This document shows, piece after piece, positions 16,611 through 25,572 of a stretch of 32,033 nucleotides of DNA. The notes under the pieces are model-generated. The model was not told the DNA's origin. It ran no database searches and saw only the letters and a program-made list of their open reading frames with translations. This stretch comes from Methylobacteriaceae bacterium (lineage in GTDB: Bacteria > Pseudomonadota > Alphaproteobacteria > Rhizobiales > Beijerinckiaceae), in the NCBI GenBank assembly GCA_019233695.1, contig JAFAME010000179.1, positions 1-32,033 on the forward strand, read 5' to 3'. Made by a program: the position numbers and the translations under genes. Position 1 is the first letter of the stretch, and each line of letters opens with the position of its first letter.

Positions 16611-16737
16611 CCTCCCCCGCTTCTGCGGGGGAGGGGGACCATGCGAAGCATGGTGGAGGGGGCGCCGGACGGCGAGGCCGATAGGAAGCGCCCCCTCAGT
16701 CGGCTGCGCCGACAGCTCCCTCGCATTGCGGGGGAGC
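16611..16737. repeat. Multi-hairpin palindromic repeat between murD and ftsW
   Basis: Four consecutive stems are seen. CCTCCCCCGC-TTCT-GCGGGGGAGG (16611-16634) is perfect. ACCATGC-GAA-GCATGGT (16638-16654) is perfect. GTCGGC-TGC-GCCGAC (16699-16713) is perfect. GCTCCCTCGC-ATT-GCGGGGGAGC (16715-16737) has one wobble pair. In addition GAGGGGGCG near 16656-16664 pairs with CGCCCCCTC at 16690-16698. The whole block is symmetric, has no coding capacity, and resembles Rhizobiales palindromic intergenic units. It differs from the element at 12747-12900. Confidence 0.75.
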
Positions 16738-16761
16738 ATCCGACGGACTGCATCCGCGTAT

Positions 16762-18321
16762 TCATCTCGCCGCTCCCGTCGGCGTCACTCCGGGAAGACC
16801 TCGCACGAGTTCGCGAAAGCGGTCGCCGCGGACCTCGAAATTGGGGAATTGGTCGTAGGAGGCACAAGCGGGCGAGAGCAGCACGATGGGCTCCGGTGCA
16901 GTCGAACGCATTGCATCCTCCGCGGCGTGGGCGACGGCCACGTCGAGCGTGCCGCCGCGCTCGAAAGGAACGTCCGACCCGAGCGTCCCCGCAAACTCTT
17001 CGGTCGCTGCGCCGATCAGATAGGCTTTATCGATTCGGTTAAAGAGCGGCTTCAGCGGCTCGATGCCACCCTCCTTCGCCTTGCCGCCGGCGATCCAGAA
17101 GATGTTGCGGAAGGACAAGAGCGCCTTCTCGGCGGCATCGGCATTGGTCGCCTTCGAATCGTTGATGAAGAGGACCCTGCCGTTGCGGCCGACCTCCTCC
17201 ATGCGATGCGGGAGACCTGGAAAGGTAGAAAGCCCGTGCTGGATCATGTCGATGCGGACCAGCCACGCATCGGGATTATTTTTGGCGACGAGATCGCCAA
17301 AGACTTCTTCGACAATCGCCTTGTCCCGATCGAGCACTTCAGCCAGTTTCCCGCCGCCGCCCTTCCTTTCGGCCCACGACTCCAAGGCCGCGCGATAGAG
17401 CTCCCGTTTCAAGCCATGATGCAACATTCGGACAGCGGAGGTCGCCGCAATCGCGTTTTGGGCATTGTGCTGCCCCCTGAGGGAAGCAATCCCGGCAACG
17501 TCGGCAAGCCATATCGCTCCGGTTCGGGAGTTCCCTCCTTCGAGGATTCGGGTTCCGACGGTGTGGAAGCCTTCGGCAACCTCGCCGGAAAAGCGGGTGA
17601 CATGGTGGCTGCGTGACTTCAGTCGGTCGGCGATTGCCCGGCACCATGCATCGTCGACGGAGAGTGCGGCAATTGAGGCGTTCGCGACCAGTCGCTCCTT
17701 CACCGCCGCATAGTTCTCCATGGTGCCGTGGCGGTCGAGATGGTCGGGCGTGAGGTTCAAAAGCACACCGATCGTGGGCGCCAGCGACGGCGCAAGGTCG
17801 ATCTGGAACGAGGAGACCTCGATGACGTGGATGCGCTCGCTCGACGGCGGCTCGAGCGCCAGGATGGCGGTGCCGATGTTGCCGCCGAGCTGCACGTCCT
17901 TGCCTGCCGTGCGCAGGATGTGTGCCGTGAGTGCGGTCGTCGTCGACTTGCCATTCGTCCCGGTGATGGCGATGAGCGGCGCATGAGGCGCCAGCTTCGC
18001 CCGCTCGCGGCAGAAGAGCTCGATGTCGCCGATGATCTCGACGCCCGCCGCCTTTGCCTTCTCGACCGTCCAGTGCGGCCGCGGATGCGTCAGGGGAACG
18101 CCCGGCGTCAGCACGAAGCTTGCGAACCACGACCAGTTGGCCGTGCCAAGGTCCTGGACCTCGAGCCCCAGCCTGCGCGCCTTGTCGAGCGCCATGGCGC
18201 TGTCGTCCCAGCAAACGACGCGCGCTCCGCCGGCGACGAGCGCCCGCGCCGTCGCGAGCCCGGACCCGCCAAGGCCGAAGAGCGCGACCGTCTTGCCGGC
18301 GAAGCTCGTGACCGGGGTCAT
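16762..18321 (-). CDS. murD: UDP-MurNAc-L-Ala--D-glutamate ligase MurD, with internal insertion
   Basis: A 519-residue Mur ligase that adds D-Glu; MurD is usually about 440-470 residues. Landmarks are [17 protein letters not shown] (13-29), the P-loop [18 protein letters not shown] (119-136), [20 protein letters not shown] (189-208), HNAQNAIAA (285-293), [13 protein letters not shown] (367-379) and [20 protein letters not shown] near the C-terminus. Between the HNAQN helix and FPGLPHRM there is an in-frame extra segment of about 54 residues (304-357), rich in Lys/Glu/Asp, which other MurD proteins known to me lack. All catalytic motifs are kept, so the enzyme should be active. The ATG at 18321 is one base after the mraY stop. 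Confidence 0.96.
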   Translation of the reverse strand: MTPVTSFAGKTVALFGLGGSGLATARALVAGGARVVCWDDSAMALDKARRLGLEVQDLGTANWSWFASFVLTPGVPLTHPRPHWTVEKAKAAGVEIIGDIELFCRERAKLAPHAPLIAITGTNGKSTTTALTAHILRTAGKDVQLGGNIGTAILALEPPSSERIHVIEVSSFQIDLAPSLAPTIGVLLNLTPDHLDRHGTMENYAAVKERLVANASIAALSVDDAWCRAIADRLKSRSHHVTRFSGEVAEGFHTVGTRILEGGNSRTGAIWLADVAGIASLRGQHNAQNAIAATSAVRMLHHGLKRELYRAALESWAERKGGGGKLAEVLDRDKAIVEEVFGDLVAKNNPDAWLVRIDMIQHGLSTFPGLPHRMEEVGRNGRVLFINDSKATNADAAEKALLSFRNIFWIAGGKAKEGGIEPLKPLFNRIDKAYLIGAATEEFAGTLGSDVPFERGGTLDVAVAHAAEDAMRSTAPEPIVLLSPACASYDQFPNFEVRGDRFRELVRGLPGVTPTGAAR

Positions 18322-18322
18322 G

Positions 18323-19405
18323 TCAGCGCACCTTCAGGGTCGCAAGGCCCACGATCGACAGCACGAGCGCGATGATCCAGAAGCGGATGACGATCTGCGG
18401 CTCCTTCCAGCCGAGCTGCTCGAAATGGTGGTGGATCGGCGCCATCCTGAAGACGCGCTTGCCGGTGAGCTTGAAGGAGATCACCTGGACGATGACCGAG
18501 ACCGCTTCGAGCACGAAGAGCCCGCCGACGATGGCGAGCACGAACTCGTGCTTGATGGCGAGCGCGATCGTGCCGAGGAGGCCGCCGAGGGCGAGCGATC
18601 CCGTGTCGCCCATGAAAATCTGCGCCGGCGGCGCATTGAACCACAGGAAGCCCAGGCCCGCTCCGATGAGGGCGCCGCATACGACCGAGAGTTCGCCCGT
18701 TCCGGGCACGAAATTGATGCCGAGATAGACGGAAAAGATCGCGTTGCCGGCAAGCCAGGCGATGATCCCGAAGGTGCCGGCCGCCAGCATCACCGGCACG
18801 ATGGCAAGGCCGTCGAGGCCGTCGGTCAGGTTGACGGCGTTGCCGGCCGAGACGATGACGAAAGGACCGAAGACCAGGAAGAACAGGCCGAGGTCGACGA
18901 CGAAACCGTTGATGAAGGGAACGGCGAGCGAGGTCGCAATCGGCGTGCCGCTGACGCGGATCAGTGCCCAGCATGCAAGCAGGGCGATCAGCGCCTCGAG
19001 CCCCAGCCGGGCGCGCCCGGAAAAGCCCCTGTGCGTCTGCTTCGTCACCTTCAGGAAATCGTCGTAGAAGCCGATGAGGCCGAACCCGAGGGTCACCAGC
19101 AGCACGACCCAGACGTAGCGGTTCTGCAGGTTGGCCCACAGCAGCGTGCCGACGATGAGGCCCGAGAGGATCATCAGGCCGCCCATCGTCGGGGTGCCGA
19201 CCTTGAGGATGTGCGACTGCGGTCCGTCGGCGCGGATGGGCTGACCCTTGCCCTGCTTGAGGCGCAGCGCCGAAATGATTCGCGGCCCGAAGAAGAAGAC
19301 GAACAACAGCGACGTCGCCGTCGCGCCGCCGGCCCGGAACGTGATGTAGCGGAAGAGGTTGAGCGGACTGAAATGATGCGACAGATCCGCAAGCCAGCTG
19401 AGCAT
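18323..19405 (-). CDS. mraY: Phospho-MurNAc-pentapeptide transferase MraY
   Basis: A 360-residue membrane enzyme with about ten transmembrane helices that attaches the UDP-MurNAc-pentapeptide to undecaprenyl phosphate, forming lipid I. Conserved cytoplasmic loops are present: [11 protein letters not shown], the Asp-rich [41 protein letters not shown] and [16 protein letters not shown] with the three-histidine motif. The ATG at 19405 starts nine bases after the murF stop. The end abuts murD with one base between stop and start, and AAGG near the mraY end serves murD. The length and order are those of the standard family. Confidence 0.98.
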   Translation of the reverse strand: MLSWLADLSHHFSPLNLFRYITFRAGGATATSLLFVFFFGPRIISALRLKQGKGQPIRADGPQSHILKVGTPTMGGLMILSGLIVGTLLWANLQNRYVWVVLLVTLGFGLIGFYDDFLKVTKQTHRGFSGRARLGLEALIALLACWALIRVSGTPIATSLAVPFINGFVVDLGLFFLVFGPFVIVSAGNAVNLTDGLDGLAIVPVMLAAGTFGIIAWLAGNAIFSVYLGINFVPGTGELSVVCGALIGAGLGFLWFNAPPAQIFMGDTGSLALGGLLGTIALAIKHEFVLAIVGGLFVLEAVSVIVQVISFKLTGKRVFRMAPIHHHFEQLGWKEPQIVIRFWIIALVLSIVGLATLKVR

Positions 19406-19414
19406 GAAGCTTCC

Positions 19415-20866
19415 CTAGGGCCGCCCGGTCTCCGCAACCGCCGTGTAGCGCTCCCTCAGCGCGGCGACGATGGCGGACATGCGGCTCCCCTTCGACCCCT
19501 TGACCATGACCACATCGCCGCCGTGCACGGCGTCGAGGACCGCCGACTCGATGTCGGCTGCCCGTTCCGCCCAGCCACCGTAGACGTTGCTTGGAATGGC
19601 ATCGGCAAGGTGCTGCATCAGCAGGCCCGCGGCAAAGACCACGTCGACCCGGCTCTCGGCAATGGCTTCGGCAAGCTCCGCGTGGAGGGCCGGAGCATCG
19701 GGCCCGAGTTCCAGCATGTCGCCGAGGACCGCGATGCGCCGGCCGAGCCAGCCCGGAGAAGTGCCGGCGAGAACCGCGAGCGCTGCGCGCATCGAGACGG
19801 GATTGGCATTGTAGCTTTCGTCGATGAGGGTGAAGGCGCCACCGGTCGCCTGAAGATTGACGCGCGCCCCGCGGCCCGGCGGCTGGGCGAGATAGGCGAG
19901 CGTTGCAGCAGCGCTCCCGACATCCCCGTCCGCTGCTTCGACGGCAGCAAGAACCGCAAGCGAATTGACGGCAAGGTGCCTGCCCGGCGCGCCAAGCCGG
20001 TAGGTCATTTCGTCGCCGTTGATCAGGGCCGTGATATCGGAATGATCCGCCGCAAGCACCAGCGAGATGAGCCGGGCCTCAGCCTCCTCGTGCTCGCCGA
20101 AGCTGACGATCGAGCCGGCGGGCGACGCCTCGGCGCGCTCGCGCAGGCGTTCGAATTGGGGAATGTCGCGGTGAATGACCGCGACGCCACCTTGTTCGAG
20201 GCCCGAGAAGATCTCGGCCTTGGCGTCGGCGACCGCTTCGACCGAGCCCAGGAATTCGGTATGGACGGGCGCGACGGTCGTCACGATTGCAACGTGCGGG
20301 CGCACCATTGCGGCGAGGGGGATGATCTCGCCGGCGTGGTTCATGCCGATTTCGAAAACGCCGAAGCGTGCTCTTGACGGCAAGGTCGCGAGCGTCAACG
20401 GCACGCCCCAGTGGTTGTTGTAGGAGGCGGTCGAGGCATGCGTCTGACCTTGTTCGCCGAGGACCAGTCGCAGGGCCTCTTTCGTGCTGGTCTTGCCGAC
20501 CGAGCCGGTGACGGCAATGATCTTGCCCTTCGAACGGGCCCTGGCGGCGCGGCCGAGACGCTCCAAGGCGGCGAGCACATCGTGCACGATGTAGAGGGTG
20601 CCCGCCGCCTCGAATTCGTGGGCCCGCGCTTCCGCGACGACCGCCGCGGCCGCCCCGTTCTCGAAGGCGGCATGCACGAAGTCATGGCCGTCGTTGGTGT
20701 CGCCCTCTATGGCGAAGAAAAGGTCGCCCGGCTGCAGGCTGCGCGAATCGATCGAAATGCCGAAGATACCGGGGCGCGGCAGCACGCCGGTGACCCGCGC
20801 CTCGAGCGGCGCCACCAGCCCGAGACCCGACCACAGCATGTCCGGAAGCGGCGATTGCTCGTTCAT
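19415..20866 (-). CDS. murF: UDP-MurNAc-tripeptide--D-Ala-D-Ala ligase MurF
   Basis: A 483-residue Mur ligase that adds the D-Ala-D-Ala made by Ddl. The N-terminal domain has GISIDSRSLQPGDLFFAIEGDTNDG[short of full motif], the P-loop is VTGSVGKTSTKEALRLVL, followed by SYNNHWGVPLTLATLP, FEIGMNHAGEI and HTEFLGSVEAVADAKAEI. The third domain has LIDESYNANPVSMRAAL and AVLGDMLELGPDAPALH. The final region holds VMVKGSKGSRMSAIVAAL. The ATG at 20866 overlaps the murE stop (ATGA), so the two are probably translationally coupled. The next gene, mraY, follows after nine bases. Confidence 0.97.
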   Translation of the reverse strand: MNEQSPLPDMLWSGLGLVAPLEARVTGVLPRPGIFGISIDSRSLQPGDLFFAIEGDTNDGHDFVHAAFENGAAAAVVAEARAHEFEAAGTLYIVHDVLAALERLGRAARARSKGKIIAVTGSVGKTSTKEALRLVLGEQGQTHASTASYNNHWGVPLTLATLPSRARFGVFEIGMNHAGEIIPLAAMVRPHVAIVTTVAPVHTEFLGSVEAVADAKAEIFSGLEQGGVAVIHRDIPQFERLRERAEASPAGSIVSFGEHEEAEARLISLVLAADHSDITALINGDEMTYRLGAPGRHLAVNSLAVLAAVEAADGDVGSAAATLAYLAQPPGRGARVNLQATGGAFTLIDESYNANPVSMRAALAVLAGTSPGWLGRRIAVLGDMLELGPDAPALHAELAEAIAESRVDVVFAAGLLMQHLADAIPSNVYGGWAERAADIESAVLDAVHGGDVVMVKGSKGSRMSAIVAALRERYTAVAETGRP

Positions 20867-22311
20867 TGCAAGGGTTCCTGGAGGGCCGCGCGGACGGCCT
20901 CGTGATCCGAGAAGGGGAGGATTGTCCGACCGACAATCTGGCCGGTTTCATGGCCCTTTCCAGCTACAAGCAGGACGTCGCCATGGGCAAGCATGCGAAC
21001 GGCCTCGCCGATTGCCCTTCGCCGGTCGCCGATTTCTAGCGCGCCGGGCGCACCGGCAAGGACTGCGGCGCGGATCGCGGCGGCATCCTCGGTCCGCGGA
21101 TTGTCGTCGGTGACGATCACGACGTCAGCGTTCCTTGCCGCCACCTCGCCCATGATCGGGCGCTTGCCCGGGTCGCGGTCGCCGCCCGCCCCGAAGACCA
21201 CCAGAAGCCGCGTGCCGGCCAGCGGGCGCAGCACCTGCAAGGCTTTTTCGAGCGCATCGGGCTTGTGGGCGTAGTCGACGAAGATCGGCGCGCCGTCCTT
21301 GTGGCCGACGAGTTCGAGCCGGCCTGGCGCGCCATGAAGATCGCCGAGGGCCGCGAAAATGGCGGCCGCCTCGCCTCCGGTCGCAATGCAAAGCCCGGCG
21401 GCAACAAGCGCGTTCTCGACCTGGAAGCGGCCGAGCAGCGGCAGGCGGGCCACATGCTCGCGGTTGGCGTGGCGCAACCTGAGGCGCGTGGCAAATCCGT
21501 CCCGTTCCGCGGCAATGAGTCGGATGTCGTCGCCGTGCTCGCCCGTCGTGACGACTTTCAGGCCGCGTGCCTTGCAGACCTCGATGACCTTCACGGAGGC
21601 GGTAGCATCCGCATCGACCACCGCGGCGCAGCCGGGCGCCAGCAGCACCTCGAACAAGCGGAGCTTCGCGGCAAGGTATGCCTCGAGCGTCGGATGATAG
21701 TCGAGATGATCGCGCGATAGATTGGTGAAGGCGCCGGCTGCCAGCCGGACGCCGTCGAGCCGCCGCTGATCGAGGCCGTGCGAGGAGGCTTCCATTGCAA
21801 GATGCGTGACGCCGTCGCGGGCGAGCCGATCGAGGGTCGCATGAAGCGATACCGGATCAGGCGTCGTCAGCGCGCCGTAGGTTTCGCCTGAAGGCGAGAC
21901 GAGGCCGATGGTGCCGAGCGAGGCTGCAGGGTGGCCGAGCCTCAGCCAGATCTGCCGCACGAACGCGGCGACGGAGGTCTTGCCGCTGGTGCCGGTCACC
22001 GCAACGATCGTGGCAGGCTGCAGCGGGTGGAAACGCGAGGCGGCATGCGCCAGCGCGGCGCGCGCGTCCTCGACCCGCACGAAGGCGACCCCCTCGGGCA
22101 GGCCCTCCGGCCGCCGCTCGGCGACGATGGCAGCCGCACCCTTGGCGATCGCCTGGGGAACGAAGGCAAGCCCGTCGGTTTTGCCTCCGGCGATGGCAAA
22201 AAAGACAAAGCCCGGCTCGACGGCACGGCTGTCGGCGGTCAGGCCCGTGACCGCCCGTTCCGCCGCCGGCGGCGGCGCGGCGTCGGCGAATAGTCGTTCA
22301 AGCGCGATCAT
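20863..22311 (-). CDS. murE: UDP-MurNAc-tripeptide synthetase MurE (meso-DAP type)
   Basis: A 482-residue Mur ligase that adds the third stem residue. The P-loop is VTGTSGKTSVAAFVRQIW. TTPDPVSLHATL, MEASSHGLDQRRLDGV and FTNLSRDHLDYHPTLEAYLAAK[motif] follow. The substrate-selecting motif DNPR is at residues 403-406, which in this family marks meso-diaminopimelate as the amino acid added; this gives a Gram-negative-type peptide stem. AGKGHETGQ lies close to the end. The ATG at 22311 overlaps the ftsI stop (ATGA) and the stop overlaps the murF start (ATGA), so ftsI-murE-murF is a tightly coupled run. Confidence 0.97.
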   Translation of the reverse strand: MIALERLFADAAPPPAAERAVTGLTADSRAVEPGFVFFAIAGGKTDGLAFVPQAIAKGAAAIVAERRPEGLPEGVAFVRVEDARAALAHAASRFHPLQPATIVAVTGTSGKTSVAAFVRQIWLRLGHPAASLGTIGLVSPSGETYGALTTPDPVSLHATLDRLARDGVTHLAMEASSHGLDQRRLDGVRLAAGAFTNLSRDHLDYHPTLEAYLAAKLRLFEVLLAPGCAAVVDADATASVKVIEVCKARGLKVVTTGEHGDDIRLIAAERDGFATRLRLRHANREHVARLPLLGRFQVENALVAAGLCIATGGEAAAIFAALGDLHGAPGRLELVGHKDGAPIFVDYAHKPDALEKALQVLRPLAGTRLLVVFGAGGDRDPGKRPIMGEVAARNADVVIVTDDNPRTEDAAAIRAAVLAGAPGALEIGDRRRAIGEAVRMLAHGDVLLVAGKGHETGQIVGRTILPFSDHEAVRAALQEPLQ

Positions 22312-24122
22312 CGCGTGATGCCGATACCGAGCTTTGCGACGAGCGGAAAGGGCTGCTCCGGCAGATCGATGCGCGGCGCCATGCCCAGCAGGGGACCGAC
22401 CCGCTCGATGATCTTGCCTGTCACGACCCCGCTGTTCCAGGCGGCGGTCGCAAAGCCGCCGGTCTCGGGAAGGCCTTTCGGCTCGTCATAGGTCGTCAGG
22501 AACAGGTATCGCGGCTTGTCGGCCGGAACGATGGCCATGAACGTCGTGAACAGCTTGTGCCTCTGATAGTGGCCGAACATGACCTTTTCCGCCGTTCCAG
22601 TCTTGCCGCCGACGAAGTAGCCTGGAATGTTGGCCTTCTGCGCCGTGCCCTTCTCGGCATTGAGGCGCATCAGATAGCGCATTTCCTCGCTCGTTTCGGC
22701 ACGGATGACACGCGGAGCGTTGGCGCGCGCCTCTTCGGCCGTGCGCGGCAGGAAGGTCGGGTTGATCATCAGCCCGCCGTTCATCAACGCCCCAACGGCC
22801 ATCGCCGCCTGCAGCGGCGCAACCGCGATGCCGTGGCCGAAGGCAATCGTCATCGTGTTGAGCTCGCCCCAGTTCCTCGGATAGAGCGGCTCGGCCGATT
22901 CCGGCAACTCGGTGCGCATGCGATCGAGCTGGCCCATCTTCCTCAGGAACGCCTTGTGAGCCTCGACGCCGACCATCAACGCCATGCGAGCCGCGCCGAT
23001 ATTGGATGAAAAAGTGAACACCTCCGGGACGGTCAAAACCCGGCTCTTCGCCTCGTAGTCATGGATGGTGAACCGGCCATAGCGCAATGTGCCGCGCGCG
23101 TCGATGCGCGAATTCAAGGTGACCTTGTTGCTGTCGAGCGCCATGGCGAGCGAAATCGCCTTGAAGGTCGAGCCCATCTCGTAGACGCCGACCGTCAGGC
23201 GATTGATGTGGTCCTTGTCGAGCGCCTCGGCGGCAGCGGTATTGGGATCGTAGTCGGGAAGCGAGGCGAGCGCGATGACCTCGCCCGTGTTGACGTCGAG
23301 GATGGCGCCCGCGGCCGCATTGGCCTTGTATTTGGCAATGCCCTGCAAGAGCTCGTCGCGCAGGGCGTAGGTGACCTTCAGGTCAAGCGACAGGCGCACC
23401 GGCTTCATGTCGGCCGCCGACAGGTTGAAACCAGCGCCGTGGAGTGCGCCGAGGCCCTGGTCGTCGATGTATTTCTCGATGCCGGCGATGCCGGCGTTGT
23501 CGACGTTGGTGAGCCCGAGCACGTGCGCGGCAATCGGACCGTTGGGGTAGACACGCTTGTCTTCGGGCAGGAAGCCCACGCCAGGCAGCCCGAGGCGGAA
23601 GACCTCCTCCTGTTCCTTCGGCGTCACGCCTCGCTTGACCCAGGCAAAGCCCTTACGAGAGCTCAGGCGGTCGCGCAATTCGCGGGCGTTGACGTCAGGG
23701 AGCACCGCCGTGAGCAGTTCGACCGCCTCATCCTTGTCGATGATGCGCTTGGGCTCGGCGAAGATCGACATGACCCTGATGTCGGTCGCCAGGATTTCCC
23801 CGTTTCGGTCGATGATGTCAGGGCGGGCGGCTGCCGCTGCCTCCGCTGCGACATGCTTGAACGTATCGGGCGTGTCCGGCCGCATGCCGAGCTGGATCAG
23901 CCTGCCGCCGACGACGCAATAGATTGCGGCAAAGCCGAAGGCGACGACCCTGATGCGAGCCCGGCTCTTGTCAAGCCGGGTGCGAAAGACGTCGCGCAAG
24001 AAGGCGCCAAGAAGGCGCGGCAGCGAGCGCCGGCGCGGTGCCGGTTCGCCAATCTGCGACGGCACGCGCGCGACGTCCGGTGCGGCGGCGGTAGAATCGT
24101 CGTGAATGGCTTGGCTCGACAT
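22308..24122 (-). CDS. ftsI: Septal transpeptidase FtsI (PBP3)
   Basis: A 604-residue class B penicillin-binding protein that cross-links septal peptidoglycan. A long cytoplasmic tail rich in Arg (about 1-55) precedes one membrane segment at about 58-75. The PBP dimerisation domain begins near RPDIIDRNGEILATD (100-114). The transpeptidase motifs are STFK (318-321, catalytic Ser318), SSN (372-374) and KTG (507-509). The ATG at 24122 is four bases after the ftsL stop; the frame extends upstream to 24212, but those codons lie within ftsL and are unlike the family. The stop is in an ATGA overlap with murE. Partner of FtsW in this same cluster. Confidence 0.97.
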   Translation of the reverse strand: MSSQAIHDDSTAAAPDVARVPSQIGEPAPRRRSLPRLLGAFLRDVFRTRLDKSRARIRVVAFGFAAIYCVVGGRLIQLGMRPDTPDTFKHVAAEAAAAARPDIIDRNGEILATDIRVMSIFAEPKRIIDKDEAVELLTAVLPDVNARELRDRLSSRKGFAWVKRGVTPKEQEEVFRLGLPGVGFLPEDKRVYPNGPIAAHVLGLTNVDNAGIAGIEKYIDDQGLGALHGAGFNLSAADMKPVRLSLDLKVTYALRDELLQGIAKYKANAAAGAILDVNTGEVIALASLPDYDPNTAAAEALDKDHINRLTVGVYEMGSTFKAISLAMALDSNKVTLNSRIDARGTLRYGRFTIHDYEAKSRVLTVPEVFTFSSNIGAARMALMVGVEAHKAFLRKMGQLDRMRTELPESAEPLYPRNWGELNTMTIAFGHGIAVAPLQAAMAVGALMNGGLMINPTFLPRTAEEARANAPRVIRAETSEEMRYLMRLNAEKGTAQKANIPGYFVGGKTGTAEKVMFGHYQRHKLFTTFMAIVPADKPRYLFLTTYDEPKGLPETGGFATAAWNSGVVTGKIIERVGPLLGMAPRIDLPEQPFPLVAKLGIGITR

Positions 24123-24126
24123 CGCG

Positions 24127-24516
24127 CTACCGGCGTGCCGACGGGGTGGTCCCGCCCGAAGACTTCGGATCGCGCGGCGTACTCGTCGACAAGCCCACGC
24201 CGAGTGTCTCAAGCTTGCGGCCGATGGTGTCGACCTTCGGGGCGCGCTCCGGCAGATCGGCGACCTTCACCATCTGGTTGAGGGCAAGTGGCAGGGTCTC
24301 GAGATAGGCCGACACCAATTGCTGGACCCGTTCCGGTCGCGTCAGATGCGCCCATTCGGCGCGCAGCATGGCGATCTGGTCATGCTCGCCAGCGATCTTG
24401 TGCTTCATTTTCACGATCTGCTCGGCATACCAGATCGTCTGGTATTTGACGGAGTAGGCATAGACTGCCGAACCCATCAACGCGCCGATCGCGCCGATAT
24501 GGAGGAGGCGCCACAT
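24127..24516 (-). CDS. ftsL: Cell division protein FtsL
   Basis: A 129-residue small bitopic divisome protein. An N-terminal membrane segment (about 5-22, LHIGAIGALMGSAVYAYSVK) is followed by a heptad-like coiled-coil stretch, TIWYAEQIVKMKHKIAGEHDQIAMLRAEWAHL[up to ~58], and then the rhizobial-type motif RPERVQQLVSAYLETLPL, which ends in a disordered Ser/Thr/Pro tail. Sequence conservation of FtsL is low, so the call rests on size, topology and its place between rsmH and ftsI. The ATG at 24516 directly abuts the rsmH stop (TGA then ATG with no gap), which points to translational coupling. Confidence 0.88.
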   Translation of the reverse strand: MWRLLHIGAIGALMGSAVYAYSVKYQTIWYAEQIVKMKHKIAGEHDQIAMLRAEWAHLTRPERVQQLVSAYLETLPLALNQMVKVADLPERAPKVDTIGRKLETLGVGLSTSTPRDPKSSGGTTPSARR

Positions 24517-25572
24517 TCAGTGTCCCCTCTGACCCAGGGCGGCGGGTTGGGCGAGCGCTGCGACTTCGGGCGGCACCGCCAAGGGCGGCGCCGCGGTGCG
24601 GACTGCAAACCGAAGCTTGGCCGAGCGAGCCCGGGGGTTCATGCGCATTTCGGCCGCGGTGGGGATCACAGGCTGCCCGCCCGGCACGGTGAAGCTCGCG
24701 CTTGCCGCGATGGCTGTCTCCGGCAGATGACGGGAACCTGCGGGTCGGCGGCCGGAGCAGGCGGCAAGGAACTGCTTGACGAGGCGATCTTCGAGCGAGT
24801 GGAACGTCACGACGACGAGCCGGCCCGCCGCCTTCAATATCCGCTGCGCGGCCTCAAGCGCGCGCAAAAGCTCGCCGAGCTCATCGTTGACGGCAATGCG
24901 CAGCGCCTGGAAGACGCGCGTGGCGGGGTGGATATCACGCGATCCGCGCGGCGCGATCCGCTCGATCAGTTCGGCGAGCGCGCGTGTTGTGGCGATCGGC
25001 GCCCTTTCCCGCTGAGCGACGAGCGCCCGGGCGATGCGGCGCGCGGCCCGTTCCTCGCCGTAGTGATAGAAGATGTCGGCGAGCCGCCCTTCGCTTTCCA
25101 AATTGACGATGTCAGCAGCACTCCTGCCACGCTGCTCCATGCGCATATCGAGCGGACCGTCGAGGCGGAACGAAAACCCGCGGCTTGCCTCGTCGAGCTG
25201 CATCGAAGACACGCCGATGTCGAGCGCAACCCCATCGAAGGAAGGCTCAGGCCCTGTGATGAATCCATGGTCCAAGGCGACGCGATCAAGTTCGCCGAAC
25301 CGCGCTTCCACGAGGGTCAGGCGGCCGGGCGCGGCCCCGGCGAGCTCCCGGCCTTCGTGGATTGCAGAGGGATCGCGGTCGAGCGCCAGTACCCTGGTTC
25401 CCTCGACCGCGAGGATGCTGCGCGCATAGCCGCCGGCCCCGAACGTTGCATCGAGATAGAGGCCGCCGGGGCGTAGGTCGAGCGCCGCCAGAGCCTGGTC
25501 ACGGAGCACGGGAACGTGCCGGGCGGGTCCGCCTGCGGCGGGACTGGGTCCTGCGCCGCCGCCCGGTGTCAT
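24517..25572 (-). CDS. rsmH: 16S rRNA (cytosine-1402-N4)-methyltransferase RsmH
   Basis: A 351-residue SAM-dependent enzyme (formerly MraW) that methylates C1402 in the ribosomal P site. HVPVL is at residues 19-23 and the SAM-binding motif DATFGAGGYARS at 41-52. LDIGVSSMQLDEASRGFSF, the RVFQALRIAVNDEL stretch, TFHSLEDRLVKQF and NPRARSAKLR near the C-terminus are all typical. The frame is open far upstream, but the ATG at 25572 is right, since it overlaps the mraZ stop (ATGA) and precedes the conserved HVPVL motif by a short Gly/Pro leader. A Pro/Ala-rich tail of about 25 residues closes the protein. Confidence 0.97.
   Translation of the reverse strand: MTPGGGAGPSPAAGGPARHVPVLRDQALAALDLRPGGLYLDATFGAGGYARSILAVEGTRVLALDRDPSAIHEGRELAGAAPGRLTLVEARFGELDRVALDHGFITGPEPSFDGVALDIGVSSMQLDEASRGFSFRLDGPLDMRMEQRGRSAADIVNLESEGRLADIFYHYGEERAARRIARALVAQRERAPIATTRALAELIERIAPRGSRDIHPATRVFQALRIAVNDELGELLRALEAAQRILKAAGRLVVVTFHSLEDRLVKQFLAACSGRRPAGSRHLPETAIAASASFTVPGGQPVIPTAAEMRMNPRARSAKLRFAVRTAAPPLAVPPEVAALAQPAALGQRGH

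Noticed and set aside
18023-20377. 784-codon plus-strand open frame across murD, mraY and murF
   Set aside because: It is antisense to three recognised genes, is extremely Arg/Asp/Glu-rich, and matches no family. Long antisense frames are expected in GC-rich DNA.
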